From JBCCHY01 sp039028495 (GTDB taxonomy: Bacteria > Patescibacteriota > Saccharimonadia > Saccharimonadales > VXPC01): 26,915 nt of DNA. Positions 1 to 7,848 of the stretch are shown piece after piece. The translations under genes were made by a program, and so were the position numbers. The notes under the pieces were generated by a model, which was not told the DNA's origin, did not search any database, and saw nothing but the letters and a program-made list of their open reading frames with translations. Location of the stretch: positions 1 to 26,915 of the forward strand of contig JBCCHY010000010.1 in NCBI GenBank assembly GCA_039028495.1. Direction: 5' to 3'. Numbering within the stretch: the stretch's first letter is position 1; every line of letters starts with the position of its first letter.

Positions 1-23
1 AAAAATATTGAACACAGAAACGC

Positions 24-56
24 AAAAAAGGATTAGGCTCTTGAAACCTAATCCAT
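24..56 (-). terminator. Rho-independent terminator behind the small gene at 62-199
   Basis: On the minus strand an 8-bp stem (GGATTAGG / CCTAATCC, loop of 9 nt) is followed at once by six T residues. It begins 6 nt after the stop codon of the small open frame at 62-199, so it most likely ends that transcript. This is a direct reading of the sequence. Confidence 0.8.
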
Positions 57-61
57 ACATT

Positions 62-199
62 TCACCATAGGGGTGACTGCGTAGATTCTGCGAGTTTTGT
101 TTGTTCATGTGCTTTTTGTTTGAGAATTTTATTTCTCTTTTTTAAAGCAGCATAGTTGCCTCGAGATCTTGCGAGATTAGCTCGAAGCACTGCGCCCAA
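62..199 (-). CDS. Possible small basic protein, 45 aa, unknown
   Basis: An open frame runs from TTG at 199 (or GTG at 190, giving 42 aa) to TGA at 62-64. The product is rich in Lys, Arg and Ala, has no Cys, and would be mostly helical: an ARSRGNYAALKKRNKILKQK core followed by a polar tail ending in PLW. I do not recognise the family. Support for a real gene is the protein-like composition and the strong terminator that starts 6 nt after the stop. Against it, there is no clear Shine-Dalgarno sequence and the start is not ATG. A possible promoter is TTGAAC, 16 bp, TACAGT upstream on the same strand. A hairpin (GGTTTTCTCT with AGAGAAAAACC) lies directly before the TTG and could affect initiation. 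The alternative is a structured non-coding RNA of about 200 nt using the same terminator; motifs of tmRNA, RNase P RNA or SRP RNA were looked for and not seen. Confidence 0.42.
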   Translation of the reverse strand: MGAVLRANLARSRGNYAALKKRNKILKQKAHEQTKLAESTQSPLW

Positions 200-266
200 G
201 GTTTTTCTCTAAACTTATTTGCAGAGAGAAAACCCACTGTAATTCTCCCACTTATGTGTTCAATTA

Positions 267-305
267 GCTACTATCTGTGCAACAACTTTATACACAGATA
301 GTAGC
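267..305. repeat. Perfect 13-bp inverted repeat
   Basis: GCTACTATCTGTG (267-279) and CACAGATAGTAGC (293-305) are exact reverse complements around a 13-nt loop. Neither side is followed by a T-run, so a simple terminator is unlikely. It lies upstream of the small minus-strand frame at 62-199 and could be an operator or an RNA hairpin. The rest of 306-552 is AT-rich, without a frame I would call a gene. It holds one further hairpin at 489-509 (8-bp stem, loop ataaa, followed by tgtttt on the plus strand). Confidence 0.6.
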
Positions 306-552
306 TTTGATGGCATGAGGCTGGGCTGTAACATGTCTTTATGTAGCGTTTTTAACATTACTTAGTTTATTAACTTGGATATACATTTACTCCAAAATAC
401 CCCAGAGAAAATAACCATAACATCTATAGTGTTGCTTTTTCTACACTAATATTTAGCTAAAACTAATGATCAATAGTGGCGAAATTCTACAGAGATATAA
501 AATCTCTGTGTTTTAGTCTACCGGCCTAGACTTCAGGAACTGTGGATAAATC

Positions 553-861
553 TTAAGATATGGTTGTGATTTCTAGTTGTGTTTTTCGCTGCCTATGACC
601 ACGTTTTTTGTTAACTCTCTTTTTTGCCTTAAATCTTATAGAGGTTACTTTGTCTTTTTTAACATCAGGTTCGATTACCTTAGCGGTTACTTTTGAACCA
701 GCTACTTCTGGTGTGCCTACTACAGCCGTATCGCCTTCAATAACCATTAACGGAACAAAAGAGACTGTCTTACCAGCATCTTTTAACAGCTCTACCTCTA
801 TTGTATCGCCTTTGCTAACTAGGTACTGAATACTGCCGGACTGTATGATTGCTTTTTTCAC
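553..861 (-). CDS. rplU: 50S ribosomal protein bL21
   Basis: This 102-aa protein has the usual L21 length (about 103 aa) and shows its hallmarks: an N-terminal strand with the IQYLVSKGD motif (family: K/Q-Y-x-V-x-x-G-D) and a C-terminal basic segment with FKAKKRVNKKRGHRQRKT, the rRNA-binding GHRQ signature. L21 binds domain I of 23S rRNA in the large subunit. The start is GTG at 861, with TTCCT (AGGAA on the coding strand) at 871-875, a normal 9-nt spacing. The gene follows ileS by 78 bp on the same strand, so the two may share a transcript. In most bacteria rplU is followed by rpmA (bL27); here the 550 bp beyond it holds no bL27. The downstream DNA has only weak hairpins. Confidence 0.97.
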   Translation of the reverse strand: MKKAIIQSGSIQYLVSKGDTIEVELLKDAGKTVSFVPLMVIEGDTAVVGTPEVAGSKVTAKVIEPDVKKDKVTSIRFKAKKRVNKKRGHRQRKTQLEITTIS

Positions 862-939
862 TCTATAAATTTCCTAAATCGGCTCACAGATTAACAGATG
901 TCGAGCTATTTGTAAACACTTTTGGGAGAGCAAGATACT

Positions 940-3828
940 CTATATCTGTACCCGTACACCTATGCTCTCGCTACCTAGCTTCAATGTAGGCATCCCATTA
1001 CTAGGATTACTGGTGACAAAATCCAACTGATCAGCCAAGGTCTCATGCTTTATGTAATCAGTATGTGCTCCTTTAAGCTGAGTCTGTATGTTTTCTGCAG
1101 ATTCGCTGACTAAACTAACCTTTATCCTTTGGCTTATCTCTAGATCCTGTTGTTTTCGTTCTGCTTGAATGGCGCGCACGATCTCTCTAGCGAAGCCTTC
1201 TGCCAGTAGCTCATCTGTTAGATCTGTATCTAGTGACAATGTGTAGTCACCCTGAACGTAAGTGACTTTTTTTATGTTCATCTCTTCTATTACTATCTCT
1301 TTGAGCTCCTGAGAGACATCCTCTGTATCTGTTACCCTCAATGCTGCGAGCGGTTGCCTGACCTTGATTCCTGATTTTGCTCGCTCTGATAAACCGTCAG
1401 TGATGTACCTGCGTACTCTCGCCATGTCTTCTACCAAACTGCTGTCATCTGTAAGCTCTAACTGTGGCCAGTCCTGCAGGTGTACTGAATCTTCATCAGC
1501 TGAGAGCTGTCCATAAATCTCCTCTGAGATGAATGGTGTTATAGGAGCGACTGCCTTAGCAAGTGTCAATAAACAGTAGTAGAGTGTATGATAGGCCGTT
1601 GACTTATCTACATCGTTATCAGATTTCCAAAATCTTTTGCGATTGCGTCTCACGTACCAATTGGAAAGGTCATCGATGAACGGTGCAATCATCCTAGCTG
1701 CAGCAGATAGGTCGTAGCTCGACAAACCTGTGTCTATACCCTCAACCGTCTGTTTAAGCTTTTGTAATACCCATCTATCAAGTAAATTATCACTGTCTGG
1801 GAGCTGCAAATGCTCCTGCCCCGCAGACCAGCTGTCTGCTTCGGCATATAGCAAGAAGAACTCTAGTGTGCTCCTGAGTGTGTTTAGTTTGCGCTGAGCA
1901 TCTGCCACGTCTTTTTCTTTGAGGGGGTGATTCTCGCCGTTAGGTAGAGGCGAGCTCATTGTCAGCAGCCTGAAAGCGTCTGTAGAGTACTTGTCCATAA
2001 GCTCTACCGGGTCTATATAGTTGCCCAGTTTTTTACTGAGTTTTTTACCATCCTCGGCGACGATAAATCCTGTGCAGATGAGGTTTTTAAAGGGCGCCCT
2101 GCCAAAAAGACCAACATTGACCGCGGTTAGAGAATAGAACCAGCCTCTGGTCTGATCAATTGCCTCAACTACAAAATCAGCCGGGAATAGCCTCTCGAAC
2201 TTATCCTTGTTCTCAAATGGATAGTGAAACTGAGCAAACGGCATTGAACCGCTTTCGAACCAACAGTCGAGCACCTTACCAATGTGATGCATCTGCACCC
2301 CATCAAGCTCAAACACCACATTCATGACCTGGGGTAGATGATAATCATCCAGGCTCTTACCTGTTAGTCTTTTAAATTCTTCGTAACTGCCTATTACCTT
2401 TATGACTTCTGTGCCATCACTAGTCTGCCCTTTCCAGACTGGTATAGGCGTCGCCCAAAAACGATCACGGCTCAAATTCCAATCAGGGGCAGAGTCAATG
2501 ATGTTTTTAAATCTACCCTCCTGTATATGCCTCGGTGTCCAGCTGGTCTCAGCGATGGCGTCCTGCATCTGCTGCCGCTGCCCCTCTATATCCATAAACC
2601 AGCTGGGGTGGGCTCTATACATCAGCTTATTGCCACACCTGTGACAATGTGGATACTCATGCTGGATGTATTCAACTTTGAGCGCCTTGTTCTCTGCTAC
2701 TAGTGTTTTAGCAATCTCTTTATTAACATCCCAGATGTTCTGCTCTATCCATCTACCAGCAGTGTAGTTACCGTTTTCGTCAACGATGGAGATTATCGGC
2801 ACACCCTCGGCCTGAGAGAGATCGTAATCCTCTTCTCCGTAAGCAGGGGCTTCATGGACAATACCTGTACCATCGTCAGATGTAACAAAATCAGCAGCAA
2901 GAACCCTATGTGCTTTCGGCCCATGACTCTCAAATAGCGGGTGGTACCGGAGTCCGACCAGCTCACTACCTTTGACTGTTTTTTCGATTGTGTACTTCAG
3001 AGGTTTATGTTTCTCATCTGTCATAACACGCTCGACTGCATCAGACGCTATATAGAATTTTTTACCATCGTAATTAACGAGAGTGTACTGTAGGTCCGGA
3101 TGCACAGCAGCAGCAACATTTGCAGGCAGTGTCCACGGTGTTGTAGTCCAGGCTAAAAGACTCTCATCACGACCCTCAAGCTCAAGATAGACATAAACAC
3201 TTGGATCAGTAATAGTCTGATAGCTGTTCTCCATAGCAACTTCACTCTTACTGATAGGTGTGGCGTCTTTTGTGCAGTAGACAAGTATCTTTTCGCCCTC
3301 ATAAATCTTGCCTTTATCGTATAGCTCTTTGAACGCCCACCATACGGATTCCATGTATTCGGCATCCATTGTTTGATACGCGCCTTTAAACTCTACCCAT
3401 CGGCCAACCCGGTCAATTGTGTCTTCCCATTCTGTACCTGTCCTGACCATTGCATCTCGGCACGCAGCCACGTAGTCAGAAATGGATATTTTGTCTCCGA
3501 TTTCTTTCTTGTTTTTTATGCCTAAACTTTTTTCGACAAAAACTTCTGCTGGTAGACCATGACAGTCCCATCCCCAGCGTCTCTCAACATACTTACCTTT
3601 CATCGTCTGATATCTACCAACAGTATCTTTAACTGCAGAGATTAGTAGATGCCCTGAATGCGGCACACCAGTTATAAACGGCGGTCCATCATAAAAAGAA
3701 AAATCGTCTGACCCCTGTCTGTTACTTACAGATTTACTAAATGTGTTGTCAGATTTCCAACGCTCTATAATAGCTTTTTCCATCTCTGAATAGACGTTTT
3801 TGTCATATTTAGTGAAGGTTTTTGCCAT
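940..3828 (-). CDS. ileS: Isoleucyl-tRNA synthetase, type 2-like
   Basis: A class I synthetase of 962 aa that charges tRNA-Ile. The HIGH motif appears as HSGH (residues 57-60, context GVPHSGH) and the KMSKS loop as KKLSKK before LGNY. Between them lie the large CP1 editing insertion and the sequence HCHRCGNKL; the C-terminal third is the anticodon-binding region. The GxPHxGHLL form is that of type 2 (eukaryote-like) IleS, a type generally less sensitive to mupirocin; that property is inferred, not visible. I start at ATG 3828, which has AGGAG 5 nt upstream. The frame stays open to a TTG at 3900, but that extension (MSGIWMGPPK...) is the leader RNA hairpin read as codons and is rejected. The gene has its own promoter and a structured leader (separate entries). 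Confidence 0.96.
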   Translation of the reverse strand: MAKTFTKYDKNVYSEMEKAIIERWKSDNTFSKSVSNRQGSDDFSFYDGPPFITGVPHSGHLLISAVKDTVGRYQTMKGKYVERRWGWDCHGLPAEVFVEKSLGIKNKKEIGDKISISDYVAACRDAMVRTGTEWEDTIDRVGRWVEFKGAYQTMDAEYMESVWWAFKELYDKGKIYEGEKILVYCTKDATPISKSEVAMENSYQTITDPSVYVYLELEGRDESLLAWTTTPWTLPANVAAAVHPDLQYTLVNYDGKKFYIASDAVERVMTDEKHKPLKYTIEKTVKGSELVGLRYHPLFESHGPKAHRVLAADFVTSDDGTGIVHEAPAYGEEDYDLSQAEGVPIISIVDENGNYTAGRWIEQNIWDVNKEIAKTLVAENKALKVEYIQHEYPHCHRCGNKLMYRAHPSWFMDIEGQRQQMQDAIAETSWTPRHIQEGRFKNIIDSAPDWNLSRDRFWATPIPVWKGQTSDGTEVIKVIGSYEEFKRLTGKSLDDYHLPQVMNVVFELDGVQMHHIGKVLDCWFESGSMPFAQFHYPFENKDKFERLFPADFVVEAIDQTRGWFYSLTAVNVGLFGRAPFKNLICTGFIVAEDGKKLSKKLGNYIDPVELMDKYSTDAFRLLTMSSPLPNGENHPLKEKDVADAQRKLNTLRSTLEFFLLYAEADSWSAGQEHLQLPDSDNLLDRWVLQKLKQTVEGIDTGLSSYDLSAAARMIAPFIDDLSNWYVRRNRKRFWKSDNDVDKSTAYHTLYYCLLTLAKAVAPITPFISEEIYGQLSADEDSVHLQDWPQLELTDDSSLVEDMARVRRYITDGLSERAKSGIKVRQPLAALRVTDTEDVSQELKEIVIEEMNIKKVTYVQGDYTLSLDTDLTDELLAEGFAREIVRAIQAERKQQDLEISQRIKVSLVSESAENIQTQLKGAHTDYIKHETLADQLDFVTSNPSNGMPTLKLGSESIGVRVQI

Positions 3829-3856
3829 GGTTGCTCCTGGTGGTTGAATTATATCC

Positions 3857-4045
3857 TCTGGATCCCAGTCTTTGGGAGGTCCCATCCAGATTCCAGACAA
3901 GCTGGCACTTAGTTTTGGTCGTGACGCCGACTCTCAGTAGCGTGAGGTTCTACTAACCCTATATGGGTGTTCTTTCTCATGCGTTCGTGGCTGATAACCA
4001 CTCATCCTGGTCGCTTAGGAACAAGGAATGCATCTCACCGAACTA
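3857..4045 (-). promoter_or_regulatory. ileS leader with T-box-like antisequestrator
   Basis: The ileS leader is about 215 nt and folds by eye into several hairpins. The last one, just before the ribosome-binding site, has exact T-box topology: helix A1 TCTGGA/TCCAGA (3885-3890 with 3857-3862), a 7-nt one-sided bulge TGGGACC (3878-3884; T-box consensus UGGNACC), then helix A2 TCCC/GGGA (3874-3877 with 3863-3866) with a 7-nt loop and no bulge on the 3' side. Upstream, a long stem (GGTG with CACC, ATGCATTC with GAACGCAT; 4026-4039 with 3966-3986) encloses a hairpin (3987-4001) whose 7-nt loop shows ATC, an Ile codon. CTCC inside bulge and A2 can pair with GGAG of the ribosome-binding site, which suggests translational control. 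Doubts: the bulge reads UGGG where tRNA-Ile with A73 would prefer UGGU, and I cannot place a canonical Stem I specifier loop. Confidence 0.5.
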
Positions 4046-4051
4046 CAGACT

Positions 4052-4057
4052 ATTGTA
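4052..4057 (-). promoter_or_regulatory. Extended -10 promoter of ileS
   Basis: On the minus strand TGGTACAAT gives an extended -10 box (TG, one base, TACAAT). A convincing -35 was not found. Transcription would start near 4045, giving the leader described above. Confidence 0.5.
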
Positions 4058-4160
4058 CCAACCCACTGTAAAAAAATCATCATCAAACTTAATGTCATTT
4101 TCCTTACTGCAAGGAGTGTCCTTGTAAGAGTGGATAAATTTTACCAAGCTGGGGTTTAAT

Positions 4161-4424
4161 TTAGTTTTGATGGAGATAGTACGTGAAGTCAGATACTAGG
4201 GGTAGTCCACCAAACCAGGATCGAACTAGAGTGCCGTCAACTGCAGTTACTATTACACTAGGGTACTTCTGAATACCGTAAAGTCGAGCTAGGCCATCGC
4301 CGTCTCGACTGTTAACATCAACCAACTCCACCCTATCTCGATCAGATCTATCTAAACTCTTCACAAACTCGACTACGGCTGGCTCACTCTCGGTATTAGA
4401 TCTATAAAGAATTCTTGTTCTCAT
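4161..4424 (-). CDS. Thioredoxin-fold protein without CXXC
   Basis: The 87-aa protein starting at ATG 4424 follows a thioredoxin-like pattern: first strand (RTRILYRS), helix (AVVEFVKSLD), second strand (VELVDVNS), a helix with LARLYGIQKYPSV, in which YP is the cis-proline position, and the end strand with a GG turn. The place of the catalytic CXXC holds RSNTES, so it should not be a disulfide oxidoreductase; a binding or structural role is possible. The frame extends to a TTG at 4454 that overlaps the stop of the NUDIX gene (TTGA), but the protein fold begins at the internal ATG, which has AAGGGG just upstream. It probably shares a transcript with the NUDIX gene. Function unknown. Confidence 0.75.
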   Translation of the reverse strand: MRTRILYRSNTESEPAVVEFVKSLDRSDRDRVELVDVNSRDGDGLARLYGIQKYPSVIVTAVDGTLVRSWFGGLPLVSDFTYYLHQN

Positions 4425-4450
4425 ACCCCTTATGCTAACAGACCAAGAGG

Positions 4451-4834
4451 TCAAGTGAAAGATCGTTCTATGATGCCCATTGTGTCTGGGTAGGCATGGT
4501 CAAGCTCTATTGCTTCCTCACCGGTAAACCAACCCAGGTCAATCGTCTCCCCTTCTTGCGGTCGCAGTTTGCCATCTATATACTGGGCTATGTGAAAGAA
4601 TAGCTCTAGGTTAGCGCCTACAGTCTTGCTATAAAAATGATCAGAATGAGCCCCCACCCTAGCCCCTGTTTCTTCAAGCGTCTCACGCTCTGCAGCTTGC
4701 TGTGAACTCTCCCCCGGGTCAACGAGCCCTCCGGGTAGCGCCCATTTAAGAGACAGTTCGCCTATTCCATCCGGGAACTTCACGAGTAGAATCTTGTCAT
4801 TTCTCCAAACTACCGCAAATGCTCCTCTATTCAT
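4451..4834 (-). CDS. NUDIX hydrolase
   Basis: NUDIX enzymes hydrolyse nucleoside diphosphates linked to another moiety, often for nucleotide-pool cleaning or cofactor turnover. The full NUDIX box is present at residues 36-58: G-LVDPG-E, seven residues, then RETLEETG. The substrate cannot be told from sequence. I prefer ATG 4834 (127 aa): the domain begins there (MNRGAFAVV), and an extended -10 box TGGTATAGT lies at 4842-4850, leaving 7 nt between the -10 and the ATG. The frame continues to an ATG at 4894 (147 aa), but that extra stretch has no ribosome-binding site and would overlap the promoter. The gene lies downstream of nrdJ beyond a cluster of hairpins. Confidence 0.9.
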   Translation of the reverse strand: MNRGAFAVVWRNDKILLVKFPDGIGELSLKWALPGGLVDPGESSQQAAERETLEETGARVGAHSDHFYSKTVGANLELFFHIAQYIDGKLRPQEGETIDLGWFTGEEAIELDHAYPDTMGIIERSFT

Positions 4835-4841
4835 GACCTTC

Positions 4842-4850
4842 ACTATACCA
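4842..4850 (-). promoter_or_regulatory. Extended -10 box 7 nt before the NUDIX start
   Basis: TGGTATAGT on the minus strand matches TGnTATAAT in all but one base. Transcription would start within a base or two of ATG 4834, so the mRNA would be leaderless or nearly so. No good -35 is seen. Confidence 0.4.
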
Positions 4851-4937
4851 GTTAATAGTGAGTAATGAGCTACTCCTGCTTTTTCTAAATGCATCTATTT
4901 ACGATTACTTGCTCATCATAAATAGATTCTGTTTTCC

Positions 4938-5004
4938 GGTGGGGGGATCACCAGACAAGGCTTTGCCTTGCCTGCGTCTAAGGAGGGAGGTGCCCTCCCT
5001 CCTT
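4938..5004 (-). terminator. Three consecutive hairpins at the nrdJ 3' end
   Basis: The first stem is perfect over 11 bp (4980-4990 with 4994-5004, 3-nt loop) and takes in the first two bases of the nrdJ stop codon. The second (4952-4961 with 4965-4974, loop ttt) has 10 bp with one wobble. A short third stem, GGTG/CACC, lies at 4938-4952. None is followed by a T-run, so they may protect the 3' end of the mRNA or slow RNA polymerase rather than act as a classical terminator. Confidence 0.5.
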
Positions 5005-7678
5005 AACTACATCCGGTGGTAGAACCACAGGAGCTACATACATAGCACGAACCCGATTTTTGCGTCTGATTACCGCAATCGCTACATAACGGGGCGGAGT
5101 TATCGGCCACTATAATGGCAGGATCTCCCTCTTGAGTTAAAGCAGCTTTGGACCCTTCACTTTTAGTATCGGGTAGTAACTCGGTAAAGTCTGCCAGCCC
5201 TAGCTCGACCCTATCTTCTAGGCTGAGATACATATCTGCCAGCTTTCTAAAGATATAGTCTACAAGGCTAGTAGCGGTACGAATATCTTCATCATCTGTT
5301 AGTCCACTCGGTGCGAACAGCATACCTCTAAAGGCCTTCACGTATGACTTCAGTGGGACACCGTACTGAAGCCCATGGCTGACGCTAATAGCAAAAGCAT
5401 CCATCACTCCAGCCAGTGTTGAGCCCTGCTTTGCTACACGTATAAATATCTCTCCCGGATATCCATCCTCGTATTCACCGACGGTCACAAAACCTTTGCT
5501 GCTAGCAATTCTGAATTCAAAGGTCTTTGACGAACGGGAGCGTGGCATGTCACGTCGTGAGCTTGCACCGAGTGTCACACTTTCAGCCCTCTCTGGCTGA
5601 GACTCCTGTGTTCTAAGAGGTTGTGCTTGCTTACAATTGTCTCTGTATATAGCAACTGCCTTTAGCCCCATCTTCCAAGACTCCATGTAAATTTCCGCCA
5701 CGTCCTCGACTGTGGCAGATTCTGGCATGTTAACTGTTTTACTAATAGCGCCAGATAGAAATGGTTGCACGGCTGCCATCATCCTGATATGTCCCATACC
5801 CTTTATTACGTTGTGCCCCATAGAACATGCGAATACGTCCAGGTGCTCGTTCTTGAAGCCCGGGGCACCTGCAATCGTGTTATTACTATCTATATACTCG
5901 ACTATCTCTTGGATTTGTTGCTCGCTGTAGCCCAAAGTAGTTAGGGCCCGCGGGACAGTCTGGTTCACTAAGACCATGTTCCCTCCGCCTACGAGGGACT
6001 TGTATTTAACTAGCCCAAGGTCTGGTTCAATCCCAGTAGTATCACAATCCATCATGAGTCCGATTGTCCCCGTTGGCGCCAGGACACTTATTTGAGCATT
6101 CCTGATCCCATGCTTACTCGTTAGATCAATAGCCTCCGCCCAAGACTTTTTGGCTGATTCATATAGCGATCCCTCTACGGCTCTGCTGTCTACGCTCTCT
6201 AGTGCATCGTAGTGCATCCGAAGAACCGCTTGCATAGAGTCCTGATCGTCCTTATAGCCACTGAATGGACCCACCCTGCCTGCAATAGCAGCGCTCGTTG
6301 CGTATCCTCTCCCACTAAGTAGAGCAGTAATGCTGGCAGCCAGAGCTCTGCCCTGCCCAGAATCATACGGTAATCCTTTTGCCATCAGTAGTGCACCGAG
6401 ATTGGCATAGCCTAGCCCTAACTGCCTATAGGCACGTGTATTGTTATCAATTTTGTCTGTGGGATACTGCGAATAACCTACTAGTATTTCTTGTGCTAAC
6501 GTCAAAATCTCTACCGTGTGTTCAAAGTCTGCAGCCTCAAACTGACCATCACTACCCAAATACTTCAGGAGGTTAATTGATGCGAGGTTACACGCAGAAT
6601 TATCCAGATGCATATATTCACTACAAGGATTACTGGCATTTATTCGACCTGCATTCGGGGTAGTGTGCCACTTATTGATGGTTGTATCGAATTGCATACC
6701 AGGATCGGCACATTCCCATGCTGCTTGTGCTATCTGCTCAAAGAGCTCGCTTGCACTGACTGTTTTGATGGTCTCAGAGCTAGTGACGGCCTTTAGCTCC
6801 CACTTACTTCCATCCTGAACAGCACGCATGAATTTATCGCTGGCCCTAACTGAATTGTTTGCATTCTGATACTGAACGCTATGCGCATCTTCACCATTTA
6901 GAGTCATGTCGAAACCTGCATTAGAAAGGGTGCGTATCTTCCTCTCTTCTTTTGCTTTGCTCGAAATGAACTCTTCAATATCTGGGTGGTCGACGTCGAG
7001 TATGACCATTTTTGCTGCACGGCGTGTCTTACCACCGCTTTTGATCGCTCCTGCTGAGCTATCGGCCCCGCGCATGAAACTCATCGGGCCTGACGCAGTA
7101 CCAGAACTACCGGATAGCCCTTCATACGAGGAGCGTATCCTACTGAGATTCACACCTGCACCAGAGCCGGACTTGAATATACGCCCCTCCTCTGTATACC
7201 AGTTCAGAATAGACTCCATTTCATCGTCTACTGACAAGATAAAGCACGCACTAGCCTGCTGGCGTCTGTCGTCTCGCCCAATATTAAACCACACTGGTGA
7301 GTTAAAGGCTGCCCTCTGGTCTGCCAGAATATACTTTAGCTCATCTTCGAACACATCTGCTTCTGCCCGACTCTCAAAATAGCCCTCACGTTCTCCGTAT
7401 GTTCTAACTGTTTCACTCACTCTACTAATGAGCTGCTTAAGAGAGCTTTCCCTGTCTGCCGAACCAGGTGTCCCGGCGAAATACTTCTGAGCAACTATGT
7501 TGATAGAGTTCTGAGACCATGAGTCTGGGAACTCTAGACCAGACTGATTAAAGACAATACGTCCATCTGCTGGGTTTACTATCTTTGATTCCCTCTCAAC
7601 CCATTTAAAATGAGCATAGGGCTTTTTTGTTTTTGTTGTAAAGCGACGCTTAAAAACAAGCTTTTTTACTTTAGTCAT
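5003..7678 (-). CDS. nrdJ: Adenosylcobalamin-dependent (class II) ribonucleotide reductase
   Basis: This 891-aa enzyme reduces ribonucleotides to deoxyribonucleotides using a radical generated from adenosylcobalamin. The redox cysteine is C145 (SACF), the thiyl-radical cysteine C352 (NPCSEY) and its partner C363 (SACNLASINL); the 11-residue spacing of the last two is that of class II enzymes. FNSPVWFN and GSGAGVNLS are further family blocks. The C-terminus carries two CxxC pairs (CSDC, CSSC) plus further cysteines, the tail that re-reduces the active site. ATG 7678 has GGAGGG 6 nt upstream. It follows nrdR on the same strand after 170 bp; that spacer has a two-part hairpin at 7750-7784. No NrdA/NrdB or NrdD is in the window. 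A cobalamin riboswitch motif was not seen. Confidence 0.97.
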   Translation of the reverse strand: MTKVKKLVFKRRFTTKTKKPYAHFKWVERESKIVNPADGRIVFNQSGLEFPDSWSQNSINIVAQKYFAGTPGSADRESSLKQLISRVSETVRTYGEREGYFESRAEADVFEDELKYILADQRAAFNSPVWFNIGRDDRRQQASACFILSVDDEMESILNWYTEEGRIFKSGSGAGVNLSRIRSSYEGLSGSSGTASGPMSFMRGADSSAGAIKSGGKTRRAAKMVILDVDHPDIEEFISSKAKEERKIRTLSNAGFDMTLNGEDAHSVQYQNANNSVRASDKFMRAVQDGSKWELKAVTSSETIKTVSASELFEQIAQAAWECADPGMQFDTTINKWHTTPNAGRINASNPCSEYMHLDNSACNLASINLLKYLGSDGQFEAADFEHTVEILTLAQEILVGYSQYPTDKIDNNTRAYRQLGLGYANLGALLMAKGLPYDSGQGRALAASITALLSGRGYATSAAIAGRVGPFSGYKDDQDSMQAVLRMHYDALESVDSRAVEGSLYESAKKSWAEAIDLTSKHGIRNAQISVLAPTGTIGLMMDCDTTGIEPDLGLVKYKSLVGGGNMVLVNQTVPRALTTLGYSEQQIQEIVEYIDSNNTIAGAPGFKNEHLDVFACSMGHNVIKGMGHIRMMAAVQPFLSGAISKTVNMPESATVEDVAEIYMESWKMGLKAVAIYRDNCKQAQPLRTQESQPERAESVTLGASSRRDMPRSRSSKTFEFRIASSKGFVTVGEYEDGYPGEIFIRVAKQGSTLAGVMDAFAISVSHGLQYGVPLKSYVKAFRGMLFAPSGLTDDEDIRTATSLVDYIFRKLADMYLSLEDRVELGLADFTELLPDTKSEGSKAALTQEGDPAIIVADNSAPLCSDCGNQTQKSGSCYVCSSCGSTTGCS

Positions 7679-7749
7679 AAAGACCCTCCATTTTTACACG
7701 TATTTTGTTCTGTAGATCCCAGTGCGTGCGATCATGATTCAAGAACAAA

Positions 7750-7784
7750 GATAGTCGTTACTCATAGGTTCGATGAGTACTATC
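7750..7784 (-). promoter_or_regulatory. Two-part hairpin in the nrdR-nrdJ spacer
   Basis: GATAGT/ACTATC and ACTCAT/ATGAGT form a nested inverted repeat with a 7-nt loop and a 4-nt asymmetric bulge. On the minus strand it is followed by TTTGTTCTT, so it could be a weak terminator or attenuator between nrdR and nrdJ. Confidence 0.4.
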
Positions 7785-7848
7785 TCTAGTCTTGATACCA
7801 GCCACTCCTAAAAATCAGTCTTTTTTAAGCGGCTTTGTACTTATATGT

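Noticed and set aside
62..305. tmRNA, RNase P RNA, 6S or SRP RNA at the left edge
   Set aside because: No CCA end or tag peptide, no GAGGAAAGTCC block, no SRP loop motif; 6S was considered but no convincing long stem with a central bubble was found.
3829..3900. N-terminal extension of IleS from TTG 3900
   Set aside because: It is the leader hairpin translated as codons, is not part of the IleS family, and ATG 3828 has a proper AGGAG.
7679..7848. Cobalamin riboswitch before nrdJ
   Set aside because: No B12-box-like sequence; only a simple hairpin is present.
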